Positions 31,748 to 41,732 of a DNA stretch of 41,829 nt are shown piece by piece. Made by a program: the position numbers and the translations under genes. This stretch comes from an uncultured Lachnospiraceae bacterium (GTDB lineage: Bacteria > Bacillota > Clostridia > Lachnospirales > Lachnospiraceae). Every line of letters starts with the position of its first letter. The stretch's first letter is position 1. The stretch spans positions 1 through 41,829 of the forward strand of contig CACZJF010000016.1 of NCBI GenBank assembly GCA_902781455.1, given 5' to 3'. The notes under the pieces were generated by a model. That model was given only the letters and a program-made list of their open reading frames with translations. It was not told where the DNA came from and did no database searches.

Positions 31748-33676
31748 ATGGGAACTGAAACAGGCGCTGAATACGGCGCGAATCAGATACAGGTACTGGA
31801 GGGACTGGAGGCGGTCCGTAAGAGACCCGGTATGTATATCGGGTCGACGTCTGCCAGAGGACTGCATCATCTGGTGTATGAGATCGTGGATAATTCCGTC
31901 GATGAAGCACTGGCTGGTGCCTGCAGTCATATCAAGGTCAATATTCATCCGGACAATTCCATTACAGTAAGAGATGACGGAAGAGGGATCCCGGTCGGAA
32001 TCAATGAGAAGACCGGACGTCCCGCGGTTGAGGTTGTCTTTACGGTTCTGCATGCCGGCGGCAAGTTCGGCGGCGGGGGATACAAGGTATCCGGCGGACT
32101 GCACGGTGTCGGCGCGTCCGTTGTCAATGCCCTGTCCGATTACCTGGAGGTACAGGTTTTTTCAGAGGGGAAGGTCTATCAGCAGCGTTATGAGAAGGGT
32201 CATGCCATGTATGACCTGAAGGTGATCGGAGACTGTGATCCGCAGGAGCGCGGAACCCAGGTTACCTTCATGGCGGATGGTTCGATCTTCGAAACGCTGG
32301 AGTATGATTTTGATATCCTTAAACAAAGATTAAGGGAAACTGCATTTCTTACCAGGGGACTTCGGATTACCCTTACAGACGAGAGAGTGGATCCGTGGAA
32401 GGAAAGATCATTTCACTATGAAGGCGGCATCCGGGAGTTTGTGCAGTACCTGAATAAGGGTAAGACGCCTCTGTACGACGATATCATCGACTGCGAAGGG
32501 GAGAAGGACGGCGTACTGGTTGAGGTCGCGCTGCAGCATAACGACGGCTACAATGAGTCCACGTATTCTTTCGTCAACAATATCATTACGCCGGAGGGCG
32601 GAACCCATATGACGGGTTTCAGGAATGCCCTGACCAAGACGTTCAATGATTATGGAAGGGCACAGAAGCTTCTCAAGGACAGTGAGGAGAATCTGACGGG
32701 TGAGGACATCCGGGAAGGCCTGACTGCGATCATCTCCATTAAGATCGCGGAGCCGCAGTTTGAAGGACAGACCAAGCAGAAGCTTGGAAACTCTGAGGCG
32801 AGAGGCGCTGTGGAGAGTCTTCTGAGTGAAAGATTGGGCATCTATCTGGAGCAGCACCCGCAGATCGGCAAGCTGATCATAGAGAAGTCCGTGATGGCGC
32901 AGAGAGCCAGGGCTGCAGCGAGGAAGGCAAGAGACCTGACACGCAGAAAGAGTGCGCTTGACGGTCTGAGCCTGCCGGGCAAGCTGGCGGACTGCACGGA
33001 TAAGAACAGAGATAACTGTGAGATCTTTATCGTCGAGGGAGATTCCGCCGGCGGTTCCGCGAAGACGGCAAGAGCCAGGGCAACCCAGGCAATCCTTCCT
33101 CTGCGCGGAAAGATCCTGAATGTGGAGAAGGCCAGACTGGACCGGATCCTCGGCAATGCTGAGATCCGCGCCATGATTACCGCATTCGGAACGGGCATTC
33201 ATGAAGATTTTGATATCGAAAAACTTCGATACAACAGAATCATCATCATGACCGATGCCGACGTGGACGGCGCTCATATCGCGACGCTGCTTCTGACTTT
33301 CTTCTATCGGTTCATGCCGGAACTGATCCAGCAGGGACATGTCTATCTTGCGACACCGCCTCTGTATAAGCTGGAGAAGAATAAAAAGGTCTGGTATGCC
33401 TACTCCGATGAAGAGCTGAACCGGATTCTCGCGGAAGTAGGACGTGACCAGAACAATAAGATCCAGCGTTACAAAGGACTGGGTGAGATGGATGCGGAGC
33501 AGCTGTGGGAGACAACCATGGATCCTGCCAGACGTATCCTGAAGAGAGTATCGATGGACGACAGTGACAAGTCTTCCATCGATGTGACCTTCACGACGCT
33601 GATGGGGGATCAGGTCGAACCACGCAGGGAATTCATAGAGGAGAATGCAGCACGCGTCCGTAACCTGGATGTATGA
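31748..33676 (+). CDS. gyrB: DNA gyrase subunit B
   Basis: A 642-residue ATPase subunit of gyrase. The GHKL domain has '[13 protein letters not shown]', 'DDGRGIPVG' and '[15 protein letters not shown]'. The Toprim domain has '[10 protein letters not shown]', '[12 protein letters not shown]' and 'DADVDGAHI'. Length is that of the short Gram-positive form. GGAGG lies 4 bases before the ATG. gyrA begins 13 bases after the stop, so both subunits are made together. Confidence 0.97.
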   Translation: MGTETGAEYGANQIQVLEGLEAVRKRPGMYIGSTSARGLHHLVYEIVDNSVDEALAGACSHIKVNIHPDNSITVRDDGRGIPVGINEKTGRPAVEVVFTVLHAGGKFGGGGYKVSGGLHGVGASVVNALSDYLEVQVFSEGKVYQQRYEKGHAMYDLKVIGDCDPQERGTQVTFMADGSIFETLEYDFDILKQRLRETAFLTRGLRITLTDERVDPWKERSFHYEGGIREFVQYLNKGKTPLYDDIIDCEGEKDGVLVEVALQHNDGYNESTYSFVNNIITPEGGTHMTGFRNALTKTFNDYGRAQKLLKDSEENLTGEDIREGLTAIISIKIAEPQFEGQTKQKLGNSEARGAVESLLSERLGIYLEQHPQIGKLIIEKSVMAQRARAAARKARDLTRRKSALDGLSLPGKLADCTDKNRDNCEIFIVEGDSAGGSAKTARARATQAILPLRGKILNVEKARLDRILGNAEIRAMITAFGTGIHEDFDIEKLRYNRIIIMTDADVDGAHIATLLLTFFYRFMPELIQQGHVYLATPPLYKLEKNKKVWYAYSDEELNRILAEVGRDQNNKIQRYKGLGEMDAEQLWETTMDPARRILKRVSMDDSDKSSIDVTFTTLMGDQVEPRREFIEENAARVRNLDV

Positions 33677-33689
33677 CAAGGAGCAAAGA

Positions 33690-36260
33690 ATGGACGACAA
33701 AGTATTTGACCAGATCCGGGAAGTTGATCTGCAGAAGACCATGGAGGAGTCTTATATTGATTACGCGATGAGTGTCATCGCCTCCAGGGCGCTTCCGGAT
33801 GTCAGGGATGGCCTGAAGCCGGTACAGCGCAGGGTTCTGTATTCAATGATCGAGCTCAATAATGGTCCTGACAAGCCGCACAGAAAGTGCGCGCGTATCG
33901 TCGGCGATACCATGGGTAAGTATCATCCGCACGGTGACAGCTCGATCTACGGAGCGCTGGTCTATATGGCGCAGGACTGGTCCATGCGGTATCCGCTGGT
34001 AGACGGCCACGGAAACTTCGGATCGGTGGACGGCGACGGCGCGGCTGCGATGAGATACACCGAGGCAAGGCTGTCGAAGATGTCCATGGAGATGCTTGCG
34101 GACATCAATAAGGATACGGTTGATTTTGTCCCGAACTTTGATGAGACGGAGAAGGAGCCGGTCGTACTTCCAAGCCGTTTCCCGAATCTTCTGGTCAACG
34201 GAACGACAGGAATCGCCGTCGGTATGGCGACCAACATTCCTCCCCACAACCTGCGGGAGGTCATAAACGCGGTGGTAAAGATTATCGACAACCGTGTCCT
34301 GGAGGATCGTGATACCTCGATTGAAGAGGTGATGAAGATTGTCCGGGGACCGGATTTCCCGACCGGCGCGCAGATTCTGGGAACGCGCGGCATCTATGAC
34401 GCGTACAGCACCGGCAGAGGAAAGATCCGTGTCAGGGCCATTACGGATATCGAGACGCTTCCGAACGGAAAGAGCCGGATCGTGATCACGGAGCTTCCGT
34501 ATCTGGTCAACAAGGCCAGGCTGATCGAGAAGATGGCGTCACTGGTACGGGATAAGAAGATAGACGGCATTACCGGCATTACGGATGAATCCAGCCGGGA
34601 AGGCATGCGCATCAGCGTCGATATCCGGAAGGATGCCAACGCGAACATTATTCTGAATAAGCTGTTTCTTCACACACAGCTGCAGGATACCTTCGGTGTG
34701 ATCATGCTGGCTTTGATCGACAATAAGCCCAGGATCCTGAATATCCTTCAGATGCTGGAATATTACCTGAAGCATCAGGAGGATGTCGTTACAAGACGGA
34801 CCAGGTATGATCTGAACAAAGCGCAGGAGAGAGATCACATTCTGCAGGGACTGCTGATTGCGCTCGATCATATCGATGAGGTGATCCGGATCATCCGTTC
34901 CTCCGAAAATGTCCAGATCGCGAAGGCTTCCCTGATGGAGAAGTTCGGCCTTGACGATGTGCAGGCACAGGCGATCGTGGATATGCGTCTGAGGGCTCTG
35001 ACCGGTCTGGAAAGAAGCAAGATCGAAGCAGAGCATGCGCAGCTGTTAAAAACGATTGCGGAGCTGCAGGCCATCCTTGGCGATGAGAAGCTTCTGCTCG
35101 GTGTCATCAGGAAAGAAATCCTTGTCATTGCGGACAAGTACGGAGATGAACGCAGAACCAGGATCAGCTTCGATGTCGGTGAGTTTGACGCGGAAGATCT
35201 GGTGGAGAAAGAGGATGTCGTCATCACCCTGACAAAGCTTGGCTACATCAAGCGTATGAGTGAAGACAACTTCAAGTCCCAGAACCGCGGCGGCAGAGGC
35301 ATCAAGGGCATGCAGGCGCTGAAAGAGGATTACATCGACCGGCTGCTGATGACGGATACCCATGCGGATCTGATGATCTTCACGAACAAGGGCCGCGTCT
35401 ATAAGATGAAGGTCTATGAAGTGCCGGAAGCGGGCCGCACGGCCAGGGGCACTGCGATTGTCAATCTTCTGCAGCTTCAGAGTGATGAGAGTCTGTCCGC
35501 TGTCATCGCGGTCGGTTCGGACGAGAAGTATGACGAGAACGGATACCTGACCATGGCGACGCGGCGCGGACAGATCAAGCGCACCCTGCTGAGTGAATAC
35601 GCCAATGTCCGCAAGAACGGACTGATCGCGATTGCGCTGAGGGTGGACGATGAGCTGATCTCTGTGGAAGCAACGGACGATCAGAAGGAGATTCTGCTGA
35701 TCACGAAGTACGGACAGTGTATCCGCTTCAGGGAATCTGACGCAAGATCCACCGGCAGATCCTCCATGGGTGTGCGCGGCATCAACCTGATGGACGGAGA
35801 TGAGGTTGTTTCCATGGTGATTGCCGATACGGCACCGTATCTTCTGACCGTATCGGAGAAGGGCATGGGCAAGCTGACGGATATTCAGGAGTTCAAGACG
35901 CAGTCCCGCGGCGGAAAGGGTGTCCTGTGTTACAGAATTCTGGAGAAGACAGGAAATCTGGTGGCTGCGATGGCGGTCGAACAGGACGATGAGATCATGA
36001 TGATCAATACGGATGGTATTATCATTCGTATGAGCTGCGAGAACATATCCGTGCTCAGCAGGATCACTTCCGGAGTGAAGCTGATGCGGCTGAATGAGGA
36101 AGATACCGTTGTCTCTGTGGCAAAAGTCAGGGAGACTTCCGCGAAGAACGCGGACGAAGATGAGGAGGAACAGGATCCGGACCGGGAAGAGGACAGTTCA
36201 GAGGAAGCCGAAGAGGACGACGGACTGGACGAGATCGGGGAGGACAGTGAAGATTCCTGA
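33690..36260 (+). CDS. gyrA: DNA gyrase subunit A
   Basis: An 856-residue subunit that cuts and rejoins DNA. The catalytic tyrosine is in '[10 protein letters not shown]'. The C-terminal beta-pinwheel carries the GyrA-box as '[11 protein letters not shown]'. The quinolone-determining region reads '[12 protein letters not shown]': the Ser83 equivalent is present but the Asp87 equivalent is Gly. The last 45 residues are extremely acidic ('[23 protein letters not shown]'-like, given in short form), longer than in many Firmicutes. AAGGAG 6 bases upstream fixes the start at 33690. Confidence 0.97.
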   Translation: MDDKVFDQIREVDLQKTMEESYIDYAMSVIASRALPDVRDGLKPVQRRVLYSMIELNNGPDKPHRKCARIVGDTMGKYHPHGDSSIYGALVYMAQDWSMRYPLVDGHGNFGSVDGDGAAAMRYTEARLSKMSMEMLADINKDTVDFVPNFDETEKEPVVLPSRFPNLLVNGTTGIAVGMATNIPPHNLREVINAVVKIIDNRVLEDRDTSIEEVMKIVRGPDFPTGAQILGTRGIYDAYSTGRGKIRVRAITDIETLPNGKSRIVITELPYLVNKARLIEKMASLVRDKKIDGITGITDESSREGMRISVDIRKDANANIILNKLFLHTQLQDTFGVIMLALIDNKPRILNILQMLEYYLKHQEDVVTRRTRYDLNKAQERDHILQGLLIALDHIDEVIRIIRSSENVQIAKASLMEKFGLDDVQAQAIVDMRLRALTGLERSKIEAEHAQLLKTIAELQAILGDEKLLLGVIRKEILVIADKYGDERRTRISFDVGEFDAEDLVEKEDVVITLTKLGYIKRMSEDNFKSQNRGGRGIKGMQALKEDYIDRLLMTDTHADLMIFTNKGRVYKMKVYEVPEAGRTARGTAIVNLLQLQSDESLSAVIAVGSDEKYDENGYLTMATRRGQIKRTLLSEYANVRKNGLIAIALRVDDELISVEATDDQKEILLITKYGQCIRFRESDARSTGRSSMGVRGINLMDGDEVVSMVIADTAPYLLTVSEKGMGKLTDIQEFKTQSRGGKGVLCYRILEKTGNLVAAMAVEQDDEIMMINTDGIIIRMSCENISVLSRITSGVKLMRLNEEDTVVSVAKVRETSAKNADEDEEEQDPDREEDSSEEAEEDDGLDEIGEDSEDS

Positions 36261-36286
36261 AGGATCCATGATGATGGGGAGGTAAC

Positions 36287-37480
36287 ATGAAAAAAATAAT
36301 GGTAGGTATCCTTGCTGCCTGTACGTTGCTGAGTGTCAGCGCATGCAGCACACTTGGACCGTTGATCGGCAGACTGGAGCAGGATATGCAGGAAGACGCT
36401 GCGGAAGATCTGAACGCTGCGGATACAACGCCGGTGAAGGATGACACGGACACAGGAAAGATCCTGATCGATGAGATTGGTGACGTGATGAAAGGACCGG
36501 AAACGGAGCCGGAAGAAGGCATGATTGAGCCGAATGAATCGGAAGAGGAGAGCATGACGGAAGCGGAGACACAGGCGGTGACAGAAAACGCTGTCCAGAC
36601 GGAATCAGAGGTACCGGCAGAAAGAAAGATGTCCTATGGAAAGAAGGCATATGGTCCTCTGGAAAGGCCGCTGAAGGAACTGATCGAAGGCCGGGAGGCG
36701 ATGGGCGAACACTGGTCGATTGCCTATGAAGATCTCTCGGACGGAAAGACTTACGGCTTTAACGAAGAGGATGTCATGCAGTCGGCAAGTGTGGTGAAGC
36801 TTTTCATCATGGGTGCCGTGTACCGGTATATGTGCTACCCGTCGGAGGGAGAGGAAGTCATCCAGTTCGGTGAGGAATACAGCGGACAGCTGAAGGATGT
36901 GATTACCAGCATGATCACGGTTTCGGACAATGACTGCGCGAATCTTCTCATTGACCGCCTGGGCGGAGGAGACTTTACGCTTGGCGCGCAGCGGATCGCT
37001 GAATTCTGCAAGGAGAACGGTTATGTCGGAACCTCCATCGGCCGCAGATTCATGGATCAGAATCCGGCGGGCGATAACTTTACCACCGCGGCGGATACCA
37101 GGAAATTCCTGTCTGATCTGTATCATGGGAAGCTGATCAATGAAGAAGCTTCGGAAAAGATGCTTCAGATCGTGATGGGCCAGACCCGGAAGAACAAGAT
37201 CCCCGCAGGACTTCCCGCAGGATTTACGAGCGGAAACAAGACCGGAGAGATGCCGGAAGGATACGGGCTTGGCTGTATCGAAAATGACTCGGCGATTGTG
37301 CTGGCGCCGGAGGGTATGGGCGAAGGATACATCCTTACGGTCATGAGCAATGATCTCGGCGGAAGAAACGATGAAGCGATCCGTACGATTGTACAGGCTT
37401 CGTCGATGGTGGCGCAGTGGTATACGGAGCAGAAAACAGAGCAGAGCACGGAACAGAACACGGAGATAGAAAGGAGTTAA
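36287..37480 (+). CDS. class A beta-lactamase-fold serine hydrolase lipoprotein
   Basis: A 397-residue exported protein with signal peptide and lipobox 'LLSVSAC' (Cys20 would be lipidated). Residues 30-115 are an acidic linker. The C-terminal domain has the penicillin-binding/beta-lactamase motifs S168-V-V-K171, S213-D-N and K318-T-G. The region expected to carry the class A Glu166 reads 'RRFMDQNPAGDN' with no obvious glutamate. It may therefore be a penicillin-binding enzyme or a poor hydrolase rather than a true beta-lactamase. GGGGAGG precedes the ATG. Its stop overlaps a possible ATG of ridA, and murT-gatD follow, suggesting a cell-wall operon. Confidence 0.82.
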   Translation: MKKIMVGILAACTLLSVSACSTLGPLIGRLEQDMQEDAAEDLNAADTTPVKDDTDTGKILIDEIGDVMKGPETEPEEGMIEPNESEEESMTEAETQAVTENAVQTESEVPAERKMSYGKKAYGPLERPLKELIEGREAMGEHWSIAYEDLSDGKTYGFNEEDVMQSASVVKLFIMGAVYRYMCYPSEGEEVIQFGEEYSGQLKDVITSMITVSDNDCANLLIDRLGGGDFTLGAQRIAEFCKENGYVGTSIGRRFMDQNPAGDNFTTAADTRKFLSDLYHGKLINEEASEKMLQIVMGQTRKNKIPAGLPAGFTSGNKTGEMPEGYGLGCIENDSAIVLAPEGMGEGYILTVMSNDLGGRNDEAIRTIVQASSMVAQWYTEQKTEQSTEQNTEIERS

Positions 37481-37482
37481 TG

Positions 37483-37854
37483 ATGAACTATATTTCAACA
37501 GATAAGGCACCTGCGGCGATCGGGCCGTATTCCCAGGGAATCATCGTGAACGGAATTGCGTATTGTTCGGGGCAGATCCCGGTGGATCCGGCGACCGGAC
37601 AGGTCCCGGGTGATACAATCGAGGTTCAGGCCGAGCAGAGCTGCAAGAATGTCGGAGCGCTCCTTGAGGCGGCAGGAACGGACTTTGACCATGTGTTCAA
37701 GACCACGTGCTTCCTGGCGGACATGGCAGACTTTGCCGCGTTCAACGCAGTCTATGAGAAGTATTTCACTTCAAAGCCGGCCCGCTCCTGTGTCGCGGTA
37801 AAAGCGCTTCCGAAGGGCGTTCTTTGTGAAATCGAGGCAATTGCGCAGGTCTGA
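37483..37854 (+). CDS. ridA: RidA family enamine/imine deaminase
   Basis: A 123-residue protein of the YjgF/YER057c/UK114 family. It begins 'ISTDKAPAAIGPYSQGI', has 'VNGIAYCSGQIPVDPATG', and the key arginine is in 'PARSCVAVKALPKG'. RidA hydrolyses reactive 2-aminoacrylate produced by PLP enzymes such as threonine or serine dehydratase. The ATG at 37483 is 6 bases after AAGGAG; an adjacent ATG at 37480 is too close. It is translationally close to the upstream lipoprotein and 8 bases before murT. Confidence 0.94.
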   Translation: MNYISTDKAPAAIGPYSQGIIVNGIAYCSGQIPVDPATGQVPGDTIEVQAEQSCKNVGALLEAAGTDFDHVFKTTCFLADMADFAAFNAVYEKYFTSKPARSCVAVKALPKGVLCEIEAIAQV

Positions 37855-37862
37855 GACAGGGT

Positions 37863-39227
37863 ATGGGAATTCGAACGACTACTGCGATCCTCCTGGCGAG
37901 GGCACTCAGCTTTGCCTGCAAAATCGCGGGAAAACAGGGTGTGACAATGGCAGGGAAGCTTGCCATGAAAGTGGATCCGCAGATTCTGAAAAAGCTCGCT
38001 TCGCAGGTGAGAGGAGAAATCATCGTCACCTGCGGAACGAACGGGAAAACCACGACAAATAATCTGATCTGCTCCGCGCTGGAAGCGGATGGCAGAAAGG
38101 TGATCTGCAACCACACCGGCTCCAACATGCTGATGGGTGTGGCGGCTGCATTTGTGCTGAATGCCGGGATCGGCGGCAGGCTGGATGCGGACAATGCGGT
38201 GATTGAGATCGATGAGGCATCGACCGTACGGGTTTTTCCTTTCTTCAAACCGGATTACTGTGTGATGACGAATCTGTTCCGGGACCAGCTGGACCGCTAT
38301 GGAGAGATTGACATCACCATGGATCTTCTGCGGCGCGCATTTGACATGGCGCCGGACATGAAGATCATCGTGAACGGAGACGATTCCCTGAGCACTTACC
38401 TGGCACAGGAAAGCGGACATGAGGTAATCACCTACGGCATCAGTGAGCAGGTGAAGGGCGCGCAGGGCAGCGCGGATGGCAGCAAACGGGAGATCCGCGA
38501 GGGCCAGTTCTGCAAAAAGTGCGGGACCAGGCTGGAATACAGCTTCTACCATTACAGCCAGCTGGGCGTCTACCGCTGCCCGCAGTGCGGATTCCACCGT
38601 CCTGAGATCGATTTTGACGCATGCAATATCGATCTGAAAGACGGCCTGACCTTTGACGTGAAGGAACAAGGCCGGACACTGAAGCGGATTCACGCGAATT
38701 ACCGCGGATTCTATAACATCTACAACATTCTGGCCTGCTGGGCAGCCGTGCGCACGGCCGGAGTCGGAACAGAGCACTTTGACCAGATGCTGGACCAGTA
38801 CAATCCTGAGAATGGGAGAAATGAGCTGTTCCGGATCGGCAGGACGAAGGTCCTTCTGAATCTCGCAAAGAATCCGGCAGGATTTAACCAGAACATTTCT
38901 TCCGTGATGGAGGATCCGGACGAGAAGGACCTGATCATCGTGATCAATGACAACGCGCAGGATGGAAGGGATATCTCCTGGCTGTGGGACGTGGACTTTG
39001 ACCGGCTGCAGGATGAAAGCATCCGTTCCATTACCGTGAGCGGACTTCGCTGCCAGGACATGCGGCTGCGCCTGAAGTACGTATCGATCTATGCCGATCT
39101 GATCGAGGACGTAAAGACCGCGATCGAAAAACGCCTTGCGGATGGGTGCGGCAACCTGTATGTGCTGGTGAACTACACGGCACTGTATTCGACACATATC
39201 ATCCTGAAAAACATGGAAAAGGGCTGA
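37863..39227 (+). CDS. murT: lipid II isoglutaminyl synthase subunit MurT
   Basis: A 454-residue Mur-ligase-fold ATPase. With GatD it amidates the D-glutamate of lipid II, which is needed for efficient cross-linking. The ATP loop is 'CGTNGKTTTNN'. A Cys4 zinc ribbon, 'CKKCG' and 'CPQCG', lies in the middle and is typical of MurT. 'DLIIVINDNAQDGRDISWLWDV' is the C-terminal family motif. GatD starts 2 bases after the stop, as in other Firmicutes. The ribosome site is weak (ACAGGGT), suggesting coupling to ridA. Confidence 0.95.
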   Translation: MGIRTTTAILLARALSFACKIAGKQGVTMAGKLAMKVDPQILKKLASQVRGEIIVTCGTNGKTTTNNLICSALEADGRKVICNHTGSNMLMGVAAAFVLNAGIGGRLDADNAVIEIDEASTVRVFPFFKPDYCVMTNLFRDQLDRYGEIDITMDLLRRAFDMAPDMKIIVNGDDSLSTYLAQESGHEVITYGISEQVKGAQGSADGSKREIREGQFCKKCGTRLEYSFYHYSQLGVYRCPQCGFHRPEIDFDACNIDLKDGLTFDVKEQGRTLKRIHANYRGFYNIYNILACWAAVRTAGVGTEHFDQMLDQYNPENGRNELFRIGRTKVLLNLAKNPAGFNQNISSVMEDPDEKDLIIVINDNAQDGRDISWLWDVDFDRLQDESIRSITVSGLRCQDMRLRLKYVSIYADLIEDVKTAIEKRLADGCGNLYVLVNYTALYSTHIILKNMEKG

Positions 39228-39229
39228 AC

Positions 39230-39949
39230 ATGAAAATCACCATCGCTCATCTGTACCCGGATCTTCTGAATCTGTACGGAGACCGCGGAAACATCCAGTG
39301 CATGAAAATGCGCCTGGAATGGCGCGGGTATGAGACGCAGGTAATCGAATACAATCTGGGTGACCCTGTCGACTTTACAAAAGCGGACATCGTCCTTCTG
39401 GGCGGCGGAAGCGACCGGGAGCAGATGATCGTGTGCAGAAGGCTGCAGGAGATTCAGAAAGAATTTCTCGCCTATGTGGAAGACTGCGGCGTCGTGATTG
39501 CCGTGTGCGGCGGCTATCAGCTGCTCGGACACGAATACAGCACGCCGGATGGAGACATGGAAGGGCTGCATCTCGTTGATCTTACGACTAAGCAGGGCAG
39601 CCCGCGCCTGATCTCGAACATCGTTCTGGAGAATTCCATTTTCCCCTATCCCGTCACCGGGTTTGAGAACCATGGCGGAAGGACGTACCTGGGCGAAGGC
39701 GTGAAACCCTTCGGAAACGTTGTATACGGATACGGAAACAATGGGGAGGACCATCAGGAAGGCGTTCTCTACAAAAACGTGGTCGGCACCTATCTGCACG
39801 GCCCGCTGCTTCCGAAGAATCCCCATGTCTGTGACTATCTCCTGAAAAATGCGCTCCAGCGGCGCGGCGTCACAGCTCCCCTGCAGGAGCTGGACGACAC
39901 CCAGGAGAAGGAAGCGAACGCGTATATCGTGAAGCGGTTTGTGAAGTAA
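39230..39949 (+). CDS. gatD: lipid II isoglutaminyl synthase subunit GatD
   Basis: A 239-residue class I glutamine amidotransferase-like subunit that releases ammonia for MurT. The nucleophile is the Cys in 'AVCGGYQLLG'; the catalytic His is in 'GTYLHGPLL'. 'HLYPDLLNLYGDRGN' at the start is typical of the CobB/CobQ-like GatD family. ATG 39230 follows the murT stop by 2 bases; a longer frame lies inside murT. Confidence 0.95.
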   Translation: MKITIAHLYPDLLNLYGDRGNIQCMKMRLEWRGYETQVIEYNLGDPVDFTKADIVLLGGGSDREQMIVCRRLQEIQKEFLAYVEDCGVVIAVCGGYQLLGHEYSTPDGDMEGLHLVDLTTKQGSPRLISNIVLENSIFPYPVTGFENHGGRTYLGEGVKPFGNVVYGYGNNGEDHQEGVLYKNVVGTYLHGPLLPKNPHVCDYLLKNALQRRGVTAPLQELDDTQEKEANAYIVKRFVK

Positions 39950-39956
39950 AATAAAC

Positions 39957-39980
39957 GCAACATTGACCATGATATGTTGC
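39957..39980 (+). terminator. weak terminator after gatD
   Basis: Stem GCAACAT / ATGTTGC with a 10-base loop, followed by ATTTCTTCT. The right arm overlaps the -35 element of the next promoter. Confidence 0.4.
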
Positions 39981-40005
39981 ATTTCTTCTCCGAAAATGAT
40001 ACAAT
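39977..40005 (+). promoter_or_regulatory. promoter of the D,D-carboxypeptidase gene
   Basis: TTGCAT (39977-39982), 17 bases, TACAAT (40000-40005), about 55 bases before the ATG. Confidence 0.75.
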
Positions 40006-40058
40006 AGCCCCGATGTAAACATCTGCTGGGGAGCAGAATAAGGAGTAAGGGGCGTATC

Positions 40059-41732
40059 ATGAAATTCAAACATCCTTTCTTTTATCGTGCATTGTCATGC
40101 ATTCTGATGACAGCTCTTCTTCTGCTTGGCGCTGTGTCTGTCACATGGGCCGAAGATGGGGAAGAAGAGGAAGAATTTATCCCTGAGGAATATTATGAAC
40201 CGGTTCAGTCCAACTCTGTCGCGGGCTGGCCGGAGGGTCAGGCAATTCAGGCGGCTGCGGGCGTCGTGCTTGATATGGATACAGGCACGTGGCTCTATTC
40301 CAAGAATTGTGACAGGCAGCTGTATCCGGCGTCGATCACGAAGATCATGACGGCTCTTCTGACGATCGAGAACGCGGATCTGGACGCTGTCATGACCTGT
40401 TCTTCCATCGTCTATGAACTGGACGAGAATGCTTCAAACACGGGGCTCTCGGAAGGGGAGCAGATGAGCATTCGTGACGCGCTGTACACGCTCATGCTGG
40501 AGTCGGCCAATGACACGGCCAATGCGCTGGCGGAGTATGTGGGCGGTTCTCTGGAAGGCTTTGCGAAGATGATGAATGACAAAGCCGCTTCTTTGGGCTG
40601 CACAGGCACGCATTTCTCCAACCCGTCAGGACTTTCCGCGGATGATCACTATACGACCGCGCATGATATGGCGCTGATTGCGCAGGCCGCTTATCAGAAT
40701 GAAACCTTCCGCACCATCTGCGGAACGGTGGAATATGAAGTAGATCCCACCAACATGTATGAGGAGGTCCGGTATCTGGGCAATCATCATCAGATGATGA
40801 AGTCCGATTCGGAGTTTTATACCAGCTGGTGCACCGGCGGAAAAACCGGCTTCACCCAGATGGCGTGGAATACACTGGTCACCTACGGGGAAAAGGACGG
40901 GAAGCGGCTGGTGTGCGTGCTCATGCACGGAAACGGCGCGGACCAGAATTATCTGGAAACCATCGATCTGATGAACTATGGATTTGACCGGTTCCGGCAT
41001 GTTTCCATGCTGCAGGGAAAGGATGACAAGTCGCTTGGCGCTCTGATGAAGGTGAACTACCTCGGACGTGCGGCTTCGCTCAGCGCGCCGGAGCTGAACC
41101 AGATCGTATCGCATACGGGCGGCGTCCGCCTGGTATCGATTCCTGCGGACGCGGAGGAATCGGAGATACAGATTGCTGCAGGCAGTCCGCCGGAAAACAC
41201 CGGTGATGCCGTGGTGATTCCGTACCTTTTCCATGACTGGCAGGTCGGCAGTATGACGCTGGCAGTGGAGCCTGTTACCCTGAATCTGTCTTACCCGTGG
41301 CAGACGGTCGTCCGTGTCAGGGCGGAGGGAGAGACGGGAGACAAGGAAGTGAGCATCCAGGATACCAGCGATATCGTCTGGCAGGATGTCGGAGATTTCG
41401 CCACCAGAATGGCCGGGGAAGCGGGCACATTTATCGAGGAAAACCGAAAGGCGCTGATACTGATTGTCGGCCTTCTTGTCATCGTTCTGCTTCTCCTTCT
41501 TCTGATGGTGCTGCTGCGTTCGACGAGAGATTACCGGTCCAAAAAGAAGCTGCGCGCGGCGAGGAAAGAAGCGCAGAGGCTGGAAGAAGAGATTGAAGCA
41601 AAGTCGATGGCGGAGATCGAAGAGGAACTACGCCAGGCGATGGCAATGGAGGACGAGAAACGCAGCCAGGATGACTGGAAGCAGGACCCGGGCCTTGACG
41701 GTCTGGACCTGTCGGACGAAGACAGACAGTAG
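40059..41732 (+). CDS. D-alanyl-D-alanine carboxypeptidase (S11, DacA type)
   Basis: A 557-residue exported penicillin-binding protein that trims the terminal D-Ala from peptidoglycan stems. It has a signal peptide (LMTALLLLGAVSVTWA), an acidic stretch, and the S11 motifs S92-I-T-K95, S149-A-N and K262-T-G. After the catalytic domain and a beta-rich PBP5-C-like region comes a membrane helix near 466-488. A cytoplasmic charged coiled coil of about 65 residues ends the protein ('KKKLRAARKEAQRLEEEIEAK'). Sporulation-type and growth-type DacA proteins usually end in a short amphipathic helix, so this anchor and tail are notable. Confidence 0.92.
   Translation: MKFKHPFFYRALSCILMTALLLLGAVSVTWAEDGEEEEEFIPEEYYEPVQSNSVAGWPEGQAIQAAAGVVLDMDTGTWLYSKNCDRQLYPASITKIMTALLTIENADLDAVMTCSSIVYELDENASNTGLSEGEQMSIRDALYTLMLESANDTANALAEYVGGSLEGFAKMMNDKAASLGCTGTHFSNPSGLSADDHYTTAHDMALIAQAAYQNETFRTICGTVEYEVDPTNMYEEVRYLGNHHQMMKSDSEFYTSWCTGGKTGFTQMAWNTLVTYGEKDGKRLVCVLMHGNGADQNYLETIDLMNYGFDRFRHVSMLQGKDDKSLGALMKVNYLGRAASLSAPELNQIVSHTGGVRLVSIPADAEESEIQIAAGSPPENTGDAVVIPYLFHDWQVGSMTLAVEPVTLNLSYPWQTVVRVRAEGETGDKEVSIQDTSDIVWQDVGDFATRMAGEAGTFIEENRKALILIVGLLVIVLLLLLLMVLLRSTRDYRSKKKLRAARKEAQRLEEEIEAKSMAEIEEELRQAMAMEDEKRSQDDWKQDPGLDGLDLSDEDRQ

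Noticed and set aside
37752-39197. A 481-codon minus-strand frame opposite murT
   Set aside because: It is the antisense of MurT, where the zinc ribbon and ATP loop are unmistakable.
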